12,036 bases of DNA from Clostridiales bacterium (GCA_012842725.1 DUSG01000289.1:1-12036); one strand, 5' to 3'; counted from the stretch's first letter, positions 1-7,478 are shown. Notes: generated by a model from the letters alone, not told the origin. Translations and numbers: made by a program.

Positions 1-218
1 ATGCTTCTGTTTATACCGTCAAATTCATAACTGCTGTCTGTGAGGGACTCCTTTAAGGCACTCCATGCTCCGTAAGGATTCAGGTCTCCAATGCTAATGA
101 TTTTAAAATTAAGCTTTTCGCTTGTATAAAGATTATATTGGATTAGTATAAGCAGCAGTAAGATTAAAATTGCAATCTGTATTCTTGGTCTAATGTTTTT
201 ATCTCTGCTTTCCTTCAT
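1..218 (-). CDS. N-terminus of a NapH/NosR-like membrane 4Fe-4S protein (partial, runs off left edge)
   Basis: Only the first 72 codons are inside the window; the gene continues past base 1. The start is an ATG at 218-216, preceded by an in-frame TAG four codons upstream, so no longer start exists; the ribosome site (GGGAAG) is weak. Residues 13-27 form one hydrophobic transmembrane helix after a basic N-terminus, which suggests inside-to-outside insertion. The following segment IISIGDLNPYGAWSALKES is, as I remember the family, characteristic of the N-terminus of polytopic 4Fe-4S-binding proteins of the NapH/NosR/RnfH type. Those carry electrons from quinol or cytosolic donors to extracytosolic flavoproteins. 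The cysteine clusters would lie in the missing part and are not seen. It starts 16 nt after an FMN-binding-domain gene, fitting a donor/acceptor pair. Confident that it is a gene; family call is moderate. Confidence 0.72.
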   Translation of the reverse strand, partial: MKESRDKNIRPRIQIAILILLLLILIQYNLYTSEKLNFKIISIGDLNPYGAWSALKESLTDSSYEFDGINRS

Positions 219-234
219 GACCGACTACTTCCCG

Positions 235-1815
235 TTATTTGTTTTTGCTTATTTTAGCTACATTTTTGATATAGGTTTCTCCAATGACTGCATCTGCTTC
301 CTTTTCCATAGGCAGCAGATAGGAATTTTCCAATTGATTTGGATATAGAGGATATTGATTTCCATCAGAATCAAAGATGGTTAAAGTATCATTGCCTTCT
401 AAAATCATACCTGCTGTTTCTAGAACTTTCCCTAAATTCATGCCCTTTCCTTGAGGCAGGATTTCTTCGCCTATAACTTTCATCATTACTTCAGGGAAAA
501 TGACAGCATCCTTAGTGGTGGAGAAATGAGTCATTTCCTTTACGTTCATACCCAGTTTGAAAGCCGGGCCTATGTTCATAGGTGCGTTTTCCCCACCGGT
601 TTTTATATAATACCTATCTCTTACCACGTTGATGGTTTCATTTTTTACAAGTCCGTCTGAGCCAACCATGGTGAAAAAGCCGTTCACATCTACAAAGTCG
701 AATTTGGACAATATCTTACCTACCAAGTAGGATTCATCCTTGCTTCCGTAATACTCATAATAATAAGGCTCTATGTCTTTAACAAGGGAACCGAACATAT
801 GGACATTTTCTATATCCTTAGGTGAAATATGGGTATAGAGTTCAATTTTGTTGACCATCTTCACCCAATATACTCCCATCTCATCAGGTATGACTATCCT
901 AGTAGGTTTCTCTTCCCTAATTATTTCTTCATCGTCAAACCTGATGCCCAGTATGATGTCCCTATTTTCTATGATGTCTTTGCTTATCATGGCATAATAG
1001 TTGTCTCTGCCTGTGACACCTATAGCTTCGTAATCATTGATGTCTACGCCGTATTTTTTCAATACGTCAGTTAGAAGAGGTCCTTCTGCTTTGATATTTA
1101 TTTTTACTCCTGTAGTTCTTTGAAGTATGGTCTGGGTAGTTACCTGGGGAAAGGTCTTTAGGTCTTCAATGGTGACTCTTACGGAATTGTTTTCCGGCCA
1201 CGCTATCATAAAGCTGTTTTCATCCTTTTCCCACATTTCCTGTGGGATAAAATTATCAACCCGACCCATTATTTTATTATTGACAATATAGTTCCAAGCA
1301 CCGATAGCTGAGTTCACATTGTTTATAACAGCTTGGCTGGATACGCTGGCTCCTGTAACCTGAACTATATCTGTGGGCTTTTCAGGGTCCAATACTACTC
1401 TGTTCAGATATTCAAATAAGCCAATACCTTTAAACCTGTCGGTAAACCAAGTTTCCATAATGGGGTCTGCATAGTCGGGAGTGTCTCCCTGCTCAAGGAT
1501 ATGGATTCCTGCAATCTGTTTCTTTTCAGTGTCCATGACCACCAAAGTCTTTATAACGCCTTCATATCCCGTTCCGGAAGTTACAAAGGCAGCAGGTGTA
1601 TCATTTATGCTGTATACTTTTTCTATGGCCGGAAAGTTTTCTTGTATTACGGAATTGTCTAATATTCCTTCAACAAGCTTGATGTTTTCTGCTTGTGGCA
1701 ATATCTGCTTTATCAGGGCTTTTTCTTTTCTTGTGTCGTTATTGAACCATAAAGCTGCAGATACGATTATTACGATTATTAACAGAGTTAATATATAATA
1801 AATGTTTTTTTTCAT
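235..1815 (-). CDS. Membrane-anchored FMN-binding-domain protein fused to SUOX-like (molybdopterin-oxidoreductase fold) domains
   Basis: This is a protein of about 526 residues with an uncleaved-looking N-terminal helix (residues about 6-24) and a long extracytosolic part. Residues about 80-182 resemble the FMN-binding domain of RnfG/NqrC: a GYEGVIKTLVVMD strand, an EQGDTPDY segment where the family has an ETPG motif, a WFTDRFKG segment, then VTGASVSSQAV at the flavin-attachment position (T155-G-A-S158, numbering from the first Met). The flavinylated residue would be S158. The Asp that normally sits three residues before the T of the ApbE recognition motif is Val here, so covalent flavinylation is uncertain. 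Residues about 200-330 and 390-525 each look like a SUOX-like repeat (a LLTDVLKKYGV helix, a VKMVNKIELY strand, and a closing IKNVAKI strand). The start is an ATGATG pair; the second ATG (1815) is better spaced from GAGGAG than the first (1818). It follows the lipoprotein gene by about 10 nt. Confidence 0.85.
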   Translation of the reverse strand: MKKNIYYILTLLIIVIIVSAALWFNNDTRKEKALIKQILPQAENIKLVEGILDNSVIQENFPAIEKVYSINDTPAAFVTSGTGYEGVIKTLVVMDTEKKQIAGIHILEQGDTPDYADPIMETWFTDRFKGIGLFEYLNRVVLDPEKPTDIVQVTGASVSSQAVINNVNSAIGAWNYIVNNKIMGRVDNFIPQEMWEKDENSFMIAWPENNSVRVTIEDLKTFPQVTTQTILQRTTGVKINIKAEGPLLTDVLKKYGVDINDYEAIGVTGRDNYYAMISKDIIENRDIILGIRFDDEEIIREEKPTRIVIPDEMGVYWVKMVNKIELYTHISPKDIENVHMFGSLVKDIEPYYYEYYGSKDESYLVGKILSKFDFVDVNGFFTMVGSDGLVKNETINVVRDRYYIKTGGENAPMNIGPAFKLGMNVKEMTHFSTTKDAVIFPEVMMKVIGEEILPQGKGMNLGKVLETAGMILEGNDTLTIFDSDGNQYPLYPNQLENSYLLPMEKEADAVIGETYIKNVAKISKNK

Positions 1816-1825
1816 CATGAGCTCC

Positions 1826-2602
1826 TCACTCTACGATTATTTTGACTATATTCTGTACCCATTGAGGTTTGTTGACATCGCCGGGCTCTTTTTGACCTAT
1901 TACCAGTCTAAAGGGAGCCCCCTTATTGGGGTCATAATCTTTTCCGTTTTCATGCCATGCTATTATTACGGGATACTTCTTTTCCGGATTGTGTTCATCT
2001 ATATAATCCTCTCTCAAAGCTTCCTCAACGGTCATTTGGTGCTTATAACCGTCTGAAGCTATGAAAGTTATTGTAGAGGCGTTGCTTTTCAAAACGGTTT
2101 TATCCAGAATGGCTTTTATTTTTACTCCTTTAAAGTGGAAGTATTCTTCTGTACCGTAGCTGTTTAGTGAAAAGAAGTCATCTTCATAAAAAGCATCCTT
2201 CATGGATTTCAGTTCGTCAAGTGAAAGGGTTATGGAATTTTCTATACCTGAACCTTCTATATATAAGAGGGTTTTTTCATCCGGTTTTGGTTGTGGTGTT
2301 TCCTGTGGAATTTTTTCAGATTGCTCCGGTTTTGATTCTTCCACCTTGGATATATCAGGTGCCGCAGAAGCAGTTTCTTCAGGTTTTTGAGCGTCAGAAT
2401 CATCTGCATTTGACTCATCCGGCTTTGCCGTTTCAAAATCTGTTTTATTTTCTTCTTGAATATCTTTGTTTAGTTCTTTTGGTTGCTGAGTTTCTTGAGC
2501 TTCTTCAGTATTTGCAGCGGAAGGTGTATTGGATGAACATGCTGTTACAATGCATAAGGAAAGTATAAAAACAAGCAAGATTAATAAAACTTTATTTCTC
2601 AT
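1826..2602 (-). CDS. Lipoprotein with one SUOX-like domain
   Basis: The protein has 258 residues. The N-terminus is a lipoprotein signal peptide: basic MRNK, a hydrophobic core, and a lipobox VTAC with the acylated Cys at residue 22. Residues about 25-110 are a low-complexity linker rich in Glu, Pro, Lys and Gln that would hold the domain away from the membrane through the cell wall. Residues about 112-258 form one compact SUOX/YedY-like domain with the same landmarks as the repeats of the upstream giant protein: LLYIEGSGIENSITLSLDEL, FKGVKIKAILD, ITFIASDGYKH, a YPVIIAWHENGK strand, a GAPFRLVIGQ strand and a closing VQNIVKIIVE strand. There is no cysteine in the domain, so the usual Mo-ligating thiolate is missing and cofactor-free binding is more likely. 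The start ATG follows GGAGGTGA by three bases, and that site lies in a hairpin. It is probably cotranscribed with the giant protein and FMN protein. Confidence 0.88.
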   Translation of the reverse strand: MRNKVLLILLVFILSLCIVTACSSNTPSAANTEEAQETQQPKELNKDIQEENKTDFETAKPDESNADDSDAQKPEETASAAPDISKVEESKPEQSEKIPQETPQPKPDEKTLLYIEGSGIENSITLSLDELKSMKDAFYEDDFFSLNSYGTEEYFHFKGVKIKAILDKTVLKSNASTITFIASDGYKHQMTVEEALREDYIDEHNPEKKYPVIIAWHENGKDYDPNKGAPFRLVIGQKEPGDVNKPQWVQNIVKIIVE

Positions 2603-2604
2603 AG

Positions 2605-2620
2605 TTCACCTCCGGGTGAA
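2605..2620 (-). promoter_or_regulatory. Hairpin enclosing the Shine-Dalgarno of the lipoprotein gene
   Basis: Read on the minus strand, TTCACC-CGGA-GGTGAA is a perfect 6-bp stem with a 4-nt loop. The ribosome binding site GGAGGTGA is made of the end of the loop and the 3' arm, directly before the ATG at 2602. When folded it would partly hide the site. The inverted repeat is seen directly; any control of translation is inference, and a stem this short may simply be opened by arriving ribosomes. Confidence 0.5.
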
Positions 2621-2625
2621 AGATT

Positions 2626-2652
2626 GGAGCAAGCAGATGAACTGCCTGCTCC
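2626..2652 (-). promoter_or_regulatory. Strong intergenic hairpin between the giant protein and the lipoprotein gene
   Basis: The minus strand shows an 11-bp stem with one G-T wobble (GGAGCAGGCAG paired with CTGCTTGCTCC) around a TTCAT loop, 12 nt after the stop codon of the giant gene. What follows is AATCTTTCACC, not a run of T, so it is a poor intrinsic terminator. It is more likely a 3' mRNA-stability or processing element that lets the large surface protein be made at a level different from the downstream lipoprotein. The stem is seen; the role is inferred. Confidence 0.5.
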
Positions 2653-2663
2653 TGTTTTTGCTA

Positions 2664-5600
2664 TTACATTTTTTCCATTATCATTCTTATAATCTTGGAT
2701 GCTTCAGCTCTAGTTGACTGGCCTTGAGGGTCAAAAGTGCCGTCTGGTTTGCCGTTGATGATTCCTGCTTTTTGAACGGCTTTTACTGCATCTATAGCCC
2801 ACTGGCTGATGCTGGAAGCATCTTTGAATTCTATTTCATCAGCAACAGTTCCCAGTTCTATTCCCATTGCCTTGGCAAAGTTGTATATGGTTACAGCCAT
2901 TTCTTCTCTGGTTATTACGTCATTCGGACGGAAATTACCGTTTTCAACTCCTGCAGGGATGTTTTTGGCACCGGCCCAATTTACATAATCCGTATACCAT
3001 TGGCCGGCTTCTACGTCTTTGTATACATCTGCCGGGGCTGAAGTTAAATCCACATCTTTCAGGATACTTACCAGGAACTTGATAAATTCTGCTCTTGTGA
3101 TTGCTTTATTGGGACTGTATTTATTATCTCCTGTACCTTGTGCCACACCTTTAGAATACAGATATTCTATATGTTCCTGTGCCCAGTGGCCGCCTATGTC
3201 AGCAAATGCTGCAGCTTTCACATTGCCGTCAACAACTATTTTAGCAACATTTTTTAGGCAAGCACCTTGGTTCAAATGAGTTATCATTCTTATAGGACCG
3301 CCTTCGTTTCCGCTGGTATAACCGTCACTGGATGTATTTGGAACCAATGGAATTCCGTCTCCTGCATATGCAAGGATTATTATCTTTCTTTCCAGTCCAT
3401 CAGCTATTCCTTTTTCTAAAGCTTCTCTACCGAATACGGACAGCACGTCTCTTGAGAAACCGTCTGAAGCTATGACTTTCACAGAAGTTAGTTCTGCACC
3501 TTTCTTCAATCCTGCTTTCTGGGAGATGAGCTTCCATAGGTCGAGACCTTCATGCTCATGTTCACCGATATAGGTATAGGTATCTCTGATTATTATGTCA
3601 TCCATAGCCTCCAATTCACGGAGACTGAATTTCACAGGTTTTTCCAGGGCAGTTCCTTCTAATTCAAGGAAATAAGTGTCCAGATATTGGCTATAGGTTG
3701 GGCTCATATCATGTTTCCAGCTTACTGTAGCGCCTGCATTTACGGTTATCTTTACCACATTTTTAAGGGTACTTTGAGAGTTCACATCATCTGCAGATTT
3801 TTGTCCAACTATCAGGTATAAAGGACCGCCTGAGTTGTTGTATGCAGCGTCATATCCTTTGGAATCCTTATCCAATACCAATGGTTTGCCGTCATCAATA
3901 TTGGGGTTGTCTACGCTGCTGGAACCATAAGCCAGTATCATCTTTAAGTTGGCTGCTTTTGTTGCTCCGTTTATATAATCTGACTTCATCACATCAGATA
4001 ATGAGAAAGTCAGAGTTTTACCGTCCGCAGCGGTTACCACTATTTCGCTTGCATTGGATTGAAGACCTATATCTTCAGATTTCAGGAAGCTGTATAGATC
4101 TATGCCTCTGTAGCGAATCTGCTGTTCAGATGAAGTCTTTTTGATGTTATAGTCGCCGGTTACTACAAGGTTCTGTTTGCCTTCTATTTCTGAAACTTTA
4201 AAGGTTTTTGGTGCAGCTAGTTTTGTTCCCGGACCTTCAACTATCAGAGTGCTGTCAGCCAATTCTTTGTAAGGAGCTTCTATATGAGCATATTTGTCCG
4301 GTTGAAGGTTTATCTTGATAGTGGTTACGTTGCTTAGACTTTTTGCACCGGACATTACTATCATTAATGGACCGCCGTCATTTTTGACATTTACTTTTTC
4401 GCCGACACCATCAGTATATGAGCTTATATAACCCGGGGCATTTTTGTCGGCTACCATAGGTGTACCGTTTTTAGCAAATGCCAGAGCTGATTTTTTGCTT
4501 GCATCGAAAATCTCATCCAATGAAACCGTCAGGCTGGAGTCAGCACTGCTAAATGTTACGGTTCCTTTACTGCCTGGTATTTCAACTTTTTCTTTTAAGA
4601 AATAACCTAAATTTACACCTTCGTATAGATCGCTGTATACGCTGTCACCTTTTTTCACATCAAAGAACGCTTTTACCTTTGCTTTTTCCTTCTCTGTATT
4701 CTTCACGTTGGAGCCGTAGATCATGTTTTCAATGTCTGCCACAGTGTAGGTTACGTTCTTCAGTGTGCTTCCGTCCATGCCTATTACTGTTACATTAATC
4801 TTTTCTGAGGCCAAAGCTTTATAGGTTTCATCCGGATTTCCGGAATGGGTGCTGTAGTTTACCTCATTGCCCACTATTATCTTATCAAGGAATTTTGCCT
4901 GTTTTGAACCGTTGGCATGATGATATTCCAGTTTTCCGGATATAATTCTCAAAGGTCCACCGTCATTGCCCAAACCGCTCTTGTAACCATCCAGGGTATT
5001 CTTTATTACATAAGGATAGCCGTTAACTCCGTAAGCTACCAATACCGGATAGCCTGTGGATCTTAAATCCTTTTCACGTTTGGAAATATATTTACCGTCA
5101 TTTTTGTCTGCAGGATTCTTTTCATAATATCCGAAAAGGTCCGGATTGGCCAATTGGGCTAATGTAAATTTATCAAAATCCGTATATCCGTCTGTTGCAG
5201 TGAAATGAACTATTGTATCGGAATCCGCACCGATAGCCATTGATTCAGGTATTCCTGCTTTTTTCAGCAAATCCCAGAGTTTTACACCTTCATATTCATT
5301 TACATACCAGTATGTGTTGTTGGATAAGCTGTATTCAGCCCTGTATCCCATACCGCCGGGTTCCGGTTTTCCGTCCTTGTATTTAACCATGTCTTCTATC
5401 TGTTTTACCGTATAGTTGACTTCTCTTCCCAGCTTGTCTCCTGTAATGGTAATGATGTACTCAGAGTTTTCAGGAGTGTTGTAGGGCGCTTTGTCATGCT
5501 TGTAGCCCGGAGTTTCTTTTTCGGCTACGTAAACATATGCCATATTGCTGAACTTGGTGTAGTTTGGATTCGGGTCTTTGCTGAATACTGATTTGTCGTA

Positions 5601-7202
5601 GACTAATTTTATGCAGCCGTCTTCGTTGCCTAAAGATTTATCTGCACCGGCTTCTCCGTCATAGACGAAAGGTTTGGTATTAGAACCATCCACATTAGAT
5701 GTTCCATAAGCCACAATGATTGGTTTGCCGGCAGCTTCTGCCTGCGCAATTTCCTCCAGAGTAAATTCAGCTATAGTCTGTCTTACTCTGTTCTTTATTA
5801 GAACTTTATAAGCTGTATTTGTAAGCTTGATGCCTGTCTCTCCTGCAGTCATGTTTTTCAGCAGGTATTGAAGTCTTATTCCTTCGTATTTAAGGGTTAC
5901 TTCTTTACCGTCTCTTATGTCAGTATAATCTCCGCGGAATATGCCCGCATCCTGATTTTCCATCTCTCTTATGGAAAGAGGTATGCTGGCCACAAGACCG
6001 GGACCCTCAAAAGTCAATGTCGCTCCTGTAATGGTGTCTACATTGTATGGTCCATCTCCCGGCAATCCACCGTTTGTTATGTGTTTATAAGGGCTGATTG
6101 AATAATCAATGCCGGAAGCAGGAGTTATCCTTATTTCATTTACCATCTTTATTAAAGTACCGTTTTGGCTGTATACTCTGAAGTATCCTATAATTGAAGG
6201 ATCGTCCTTGGCAGAATCATATACCGCTTGTTTATCATTGGCATTGGTTCCTGTTTCATAGGCAAGTATGTATTGTTTTGAAGAATCTTTAATATCTTTA
6301 ATTGTTACAGGGTCATTTTTATAGCCGTCAGCTGATATGAATTCCACCTTGTCATTATCGCTATAACCTGCAAGCAGTTCCTTCAGTGGTACGCCTACAC
6401 AGTAATCTGTTGCCGGTCCTGATTTTTTCATGTAAGTCCAATTGCCTTTTACCCTTGGCATCAGGAGGATATCTGCTCTGGTATAGCTTTTATTTCCTAC
6501 TTTCAATACTTCTGAGAGCTCATCACCTACGACTATTTTCTGTATTGTCTTGTTATAAAGAGGATTGTTGATTTCGTCCACATGCTGCTGTCCTACCATA
6601 AGAAGGGGATAATCGTCAGATGAAAGAGGTTCGAGAGCAGATTCACTTGGTATTATGTCAGGCTGTCCTCTTTCTCCTGCTCTTTCAAATGCAATTATTG
6701 TATCAACAGGAATTTTGCCTGCGGAATCGCCGCTGCTAAGTTTTGGGAAGTAATATCTCACTAAGCCGAATGATGGAGTTATCAACTTCTTTGAAGTGGT
6801 AGAATCTCCCTTATGGGATGGATCAAATGTAACTGTATATCCGTCGGATGCTACAAAACCTATTTTATACTGGTCGTACTTGTCCTTGTTAAAACCGGAT
6901 TTGCTTAACAAATCTACTACTTTGACGCCTTTGCCTAAGTAAATGCTTTTTGTAGGTGTAGTGTTTATGGCAGAAAATAATGCTGTGGTCTGGGGCATTG
7001 CTTTCAATTCTTCCAGTGTATAGGACTTTTCGTTTGTCAAGCCAATTCCTTGACCTGTTACAACCAAGATAGGTTTTTCTGTTTTTGGTTCCCACTCATC
7101 TGCGAAAGCTATGGTCCCAAATGATGAGATTATTAAAGATAAGATGAGTATAAATGACAAGCTCTTTTTCAATAAGGTTTTAGTGTTGAGATACCGATTC
7201 AT
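2664..7202 (-). CDS. Giant S-layer-anchored protein with about seven SUOX-like repeats, a flavinylation motif and three SLH domains
   Basis: The protein has 1512 residues. A Sec signal peptide ends at about residue 34 (AFA before DE). Then come roughly seven divergent repeats of the 'oxidoreductase molybdopterin-binding' (SUOX/YedY-like) fold at about 45-226, 229-360, 395-560, 580-778, 800-966, 983-1155 and 1175-1325. Each shows parts of the pattern: a GV-L--LL helix, a V-F-A-DGY strand, an ILAYG strand, GGPL-I, and a closing KNV-KI-V strand. Between repeats 2 and 3, D389-T395 reads DTITGAT, an exact match to the ApbE flavin-transfer consensus Dxx(S/T)GA(T/S). Three SLH repeats (about 1332-1375, 1392-1435, 1457-1500) would anchor it to secondary cell-wall polymer. 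Only three cysteines are present (268, 530, 1315), none in an obvious Mo-ligand position. The ATG at 7202 follows AGGAGGGTGA by 4-8 nt. Control by the upstream riboswitch is inferred from position. Confidence 0.9.
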   Translation of the reverse strand: MNRYLNTKTLLKKSLSFILILSLIISSFGTIAFADEWEPKTEKPILVVTGQGIGLTNEKSYTLEELKAMPQTTALFSAINTTPTKSIYLGKGVKVVDLLSKSGFNKDKYDQYKIGFVASDGYTVTFDPSHKGDSTTSKKLITPSFGLVRYYFPKLSSGDSAGKIPVDTIIAFERAGERGQPDIIPSESALEPLSSDDYPLLMVGQQHVDEINNPLYNKTIQKIVVGDELSEVLKVGNKSYTRADILLMPRVKGNWTYMKKSGPATDYCVGVPLKELLAGYSDNDKVEFISADGYKNDPVTIKDIKDSSKQYILAYETGTNANDKQAVYDSAKDDPSIIGYFRVYSQNGTLIKMVNEIRITPASGIDYSISPYKHITNGGLPGDGPYNVDTITGATLTFEGPGLVASIPLSIREMENQDAGIFRGDYTDIRDGKEVTLKYEGIRLQYLLKNMTAGETGIKLTNTAYKVLIKNRVRQTIAEFTLEEIAQAEAAGKPIIVAYGTSNVDGSNTKPFVYDGEAGADKSLGNEDGCIKLVYDKSVFSKDPNPNYTKFSNMAYVYVAEKETPGYKHDKAPYNTPENSEYIITITGDKLGREVNYTVKQIEDMVKYKDGKPEPGGMGYRAEYSLSNNTYWYVNEYEGVKLWDLLKKAGIPESMAIGADSDTIVHFTATDGYTDFDKFTLAQLANPDLFGYYEKNPADKNDGKYISKREKDLRSTGYPVLVAYGVNGYPYVIKNTLDGYKSGLGNDGGPLRIISGKLEYHHANGSKQAKFLDKIIVGNEVNYSTHSGNPDETYKALASEKINVTVIGMDGSTLKNVTYTVADIENMIYGSNVKNTEKEKAKVKAFFDVKKGDSVYSDLYEGVNLGYFLKEKVEIPGSKGTVTFSSADSSLTVSLDEIFDASKKSALAFAKNGTPMVADKNAPGYISSYTDGVGEKVNVKNDGGPLMIVMSGAKSLSNVTTIKINLQPDKYAHIEAPYKELADSTLIVEGPGTKLAAPKTFKVSEIEGKQNLVVTGDYNIKKTSSEQQIRYRGIDLYSFLKSEDIGLQSNASEIVVTAADGKTLTFSLSDVMKSDYINGATKAANLKMILAYGSSSVDNPNIDDGKPLVLDKDSKGYDAAYNNSGGPLYLIVGQKSADDVNSQSTLKNVVKITVNAGATVSWKHDMSPTYSQYLDTYFLELEGTALEKPVKFSLRELEAMDDIIIRDTYTYIGEHEHEGLDLWKLISQKAGLKKGAELTSVKVIASDGFSRDVLSVFGREALEKGIADGLERKIIILAYAGDGIPLVPNTSSDGYTSGNEGGPIRMITHLNQGACLKNVAKIVVDGNVKAAAFADIGGHWAQEHIEYLYSKGVAQGTGDNKYSPNKAITRAEFIKFLVSILKDVDLTSAPADVYKDVEAGQWYTDYVNWAGAKNIPAGVENGNFRPNDVITREEMAVTIYNFAKAMGIELGTVADEIEFKDASSISQWAIDAVKAVQKAGIINGKPDGTFDPQGQSTRAEASKIIRMIMEKM

Positions 7203-7205
7203 AAA

Positions 7206-7215
7206 TCACCCTCCT
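7206..7215 (-). promoter_or_regulatory. Strong Shine-Dalgarno of the giant surface protein gene
   Basis: AGGAGGGTGA on the minus strand, with a near-ideal distance to the ATG at 7202, fixes the start of the large surface protein and gives a complete signal peptide. It lies about 80 nt downstream of the second leader terminator, well outside the aptamer, so the leader is likely to act on transcription and not by hiding this site. Confidence 0.8.
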
Positions 7216-7293
7216 ATATATTTATCTAAAATTTATGGCTACTGAGTATTAAGTTTTTATGTCATCACCTCTCAATGAAATTTTCAGAAGAAC

Positions 7294-7322
7294 AAAAAAA
7301 CTTCTTTTGTGGGAAAAGAAGC
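7294..7322 (-). terminator. Intrinsic terminator 2 of the riboswitch leader
   Basis: Minus-strand CTTCTTTT-CCCAC-AAAAGAAG followed by seven T residues is a classic 8-bp stem plus U-tract. It is nearly identical to the terminator just upstream, differing by one base in the loop region. Its 5' arm contains the same CTTCTTTTC that can pair with the 3' strand of the aptamer's closing helix. Confidence 0.85.
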
Positions 7323-7331
7323 CTGGGGAAT

Positions 7332-7361
7332 AAAAAAACTTCTTTTGTGGAAAAGAAGTTT
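7332..7361 (-). terminator. Intrinsic terminator 1 of the riboswitch leader
   Basis: Minus-strand AACTTCTTTT-CCAC-AAAAGAAGTT followed by a T run is a perfect 10-bp stem with a 4-nt loop, placed 10-15 nt after the aptamer. The 9-mer CTTCTTTTC in its 5' arm (7358-7350) can instead pair, with one G-U wobble, with GAAAAGGAG (7383-7375) in the aptamer 3' strand. That gives a mutually exclusive terminator/antiterminator pair. When the aptamer is folded with ligand the terminator should form. Confidence 0.88.
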
Positions 7362-7370
7362 GATTTTCTA

Positions 7371-7478
7371 GTTACTCCTTTTCGCACTGGAAGGCATCGT
7401 AGTTTCCCACCATACCCTAACGTTTTATTCATCATGCAAACATATAGTCTGTTTAGATGAATAAAATCGGAGTATTGC
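7371..7478 (-). ncRNA. Candidate Moco/Tuco (molybdenum or tungsten cofactor) riboswitch aptamer
   Basis: On the minus strand, P1 is ACTCC (7473-7469) with GGAGT (7378-7374). A long hairpin follows: TTTTATTCATC (7466-7456) pairs perfectly with GATGAATAAAA (7433-7423), extended by an inner AAACA/TGTTT stem. Then come GGGTATGGTGGGAAACTACG, ATGCCTTCC and GTGCGAAAAGGAGTAAC. As I remember the Moco RNA motif (E. coli moaA leader), its 3' half has a GGG-stem with a GAAA-type loop, then GCCTCCC, then GAAAGG closing P1; the order here is the same, with GCCTTCC. The region directly after the long hairpin is compact, which would suit the shortened Tuco form, but subtype is not certain. Two terminators follow, and the downstream operon is full of molybdopterin-fold domains. 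I recognised this by pattern; no covariance search was run. Confidence 0.72.

Noticed and set aside
2167..2568. 133-residue plus-strand reading frame opposite the lipoprotein
   Set aside because: It is antisense to the low-complexity linker; its Leu/Phe-rich translation is the shadow of Glu/Lys/Gln codons.
2626..2652. Intrinsic terminator after the giant gene
   Set aside because: The stem is strong but is followed by AATCTTTC, not a T run, so I list it as a regulatory hairpin only.
6889..7095. 68-residue minus-strand reading frame inside the giant gene
   Set aside because: It is a shifted frame of the giant protein's N-terminal region with no own start signal.
2664..7202. True Mo/W enzyme
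   Set aside because: No conserved cysteine in the Mo-ligand position of the repeats; the fold resemblance alone does not show that a cofactor is bound.
7294..7361. CRISPR array or insertion-sequence ends
   Set aside because: Only two copies exist and each is a stem plus T run, which is fully explained as tandem terminators; no transposase or further repeats are present.
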